The notes under the pieces are model-generated. The model ran no database searches, was not told the origin of the DNA, and saw only the letters and a list, made by a program, of their open reading frames with translations. A DNA stretch of 8,307 nt from Rhodospirillales bacterium (GTDB taxonomy: Bacteria > Pseudomonadota > Alphaproteobacteria > Reyranellales > Reyranellaceae). The stretch is from assembly GCA_013205335.1 (NCBI GenBank), contig JABMNB010000579.1, forward strand, positions 1 to 8,307. The letters are read 5' to 3'. Shown here one piece after another: positions 7,880 through 8,307 of the stretch. The number at the start of each line of letters is the position of its first letter. Within the stretch, counting starts at the first letter, position 1. Both the position numbers and the translations under genes were made by a program.

Positions 7880-7907
7880 AAAAAGGCGGCCACGAGGGCC
7901 GCCTTTT
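7880..7907. terminator. Two-way intrinsic terminator between the hypothetical gene and the OmpA-type gene
   Basis: AAAAGGCGGCC (7881-7891) pairs over 11 bp with GGCCGCCTTTT (7897-7907) around the 5-base loop ACGAG. On the plus strand the stem ends in four T residues; on the minus strand the run is five T (complement of 7880-7884). It lies 8 bases after the plus-strand stop at 7872 and about 20 bases past the minus-strand stop at 7927, so it can serve both genes. Confidence 0.92.
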
Positions 7908-7926
7908 CCTTCGAATGTTCAGACCT

Positions 7927-8307
7927 TTAGGTGCGCGGCGGCAGCGGAACCTTCGCGTCCGTGAGCATCTTCACGAGGACGGGGATACCCGCCGCATAGT
8001 CGCCGGCATCGCACTTGGCGATCGCCTGCGGGGCCGGGCCCGACGCGTCCGTACGCTCTAACGCACGCCACTTCGCGGCCAGCGCCTTGCAGTAGGCCGC
8101 ATCGTTCATGGGAGCAGCCGCCGCCATCTGCGCGATGACGATTTCGACGCGGCGATTCTGCGGCTCGCGAACGTTCGGGCCGGTCGCGACGAGCAGGCCC
8201 TGCATGCCGCGGCCGACGACCGCGATCGCGGTGGCGGGCACGCCCTGCTGGACCAGCACATCCTTGACCGCATTCGCGCGGCGCAGCGACAGCGCCATGT
8301 TGTAGGC
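7927..8307 (-). CDS. OmpA-family protein, C-terminal part, enters from the right edge
   Basis: The 126 residues visible are the end of a longer protein; the frame is open through base 8307, so the ATG at 8298 is internal. The first 58 residues match the second half of an OmpA-like peptidoglycan-binding domain: AYNMALSLRRANAVKDVLVQ, then GVPATAIAVVGRGMQG, then NVREPQNRRVEIVI. One of the arginines in LSLRRA is expected to contact peptidoglycan; the partner aspartate would lie outside the window. Such proteins act in the periplasm or outer membrane, anchoring the envelope to the wall. After NRRVEIVI comes an unusual tail of about 68 residues with cysteines at 73 and 99 of the visible part, spaced by 25 residues, which could form a disulphide, and a closing segment AAGIPVLVKMLTDAKVPLPP. 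The N-terminal domain, and so the exact type (lipoprotein, barrel or Pal-like), cannot be told. Confidence 0.88.
   Translation of the reverse strand, partial: AYNMALSLRRANAVKDVLVQQGVPATAIAVVGRGMQGLLVATGPNVREPQNRRVEIVIAQMAAAAPMNDAAYCKALAAKWRALERTDASGPAPQAIAKCDAGDYAAGIPVLVKMLTDAKVPLPPRT

Overview
The window is GC-rich bacterial DNA carrying a conserved housekeeping block followed by less conserved accessory genes. The run carA (outward) / yqeY / dnaG / rpoD, the CarA, DnaG and RpoD sequences and the codon use all fit an alphaproteobacterium. A Rhodospirillales- or Reyranella-like lineage is a guess from general similarity and was not tested.

Bases 1-940: the 5' part of carA runs leftward off the window (minus strand). 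Its promoter is readable as TTGACC-N17-TACAAA. The spacer is divergent, and yqeY (GatB/YqeY family) starts on the plus strand at 941. Bases 941-5513: yqeY, dnaG (primase) and rpoD (primary sigma factor) follow each other on the plus strand, an alphaproteobacterial counterpart of the 'macromolecular synthesis' cluster. The yqeY-dnaG spacer can form two mutually exclusive hairpins right before the dnaG start. The dnaG-rpoD spacer holds a pyrimidine tract and two hairpins. A strong two-way terminator closes rpoD at 5536-5563.

Bases 5568-7421: three minus-strand genes. In transcription order they are an XRE-cupin regulator, an EamA/DMT-type membrane transporter 3 bases downstream (a clear two-gene operon), and, after 90 bases, a 100-residue protein of unknown function. 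A perfect 14-bp palindrome containing TATAAT on both strands lies just upstream of the regulator, in the divergent spacer before a plus-strand 130-residue hypothetical gene of phage-like type (7480-7872). A second two-way terminator (7880-7907) separates that gene from the end of an OmpA-family gene entering from the right edge on the minus strand. The OmpA domain there has an extra tail with two cysteines.

Together, the left two thirds concern pyrimidine/arginine precursor synthesis, replication priming and global transcription. The right third looks like a small self-regulated export or uptake locus plus envelope genes. I see no RNA gene, CRISPR array, insertion sequence or clear novel defence system. 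The regulator/transporter locus with its shared palindrome is the part most worth a second look.
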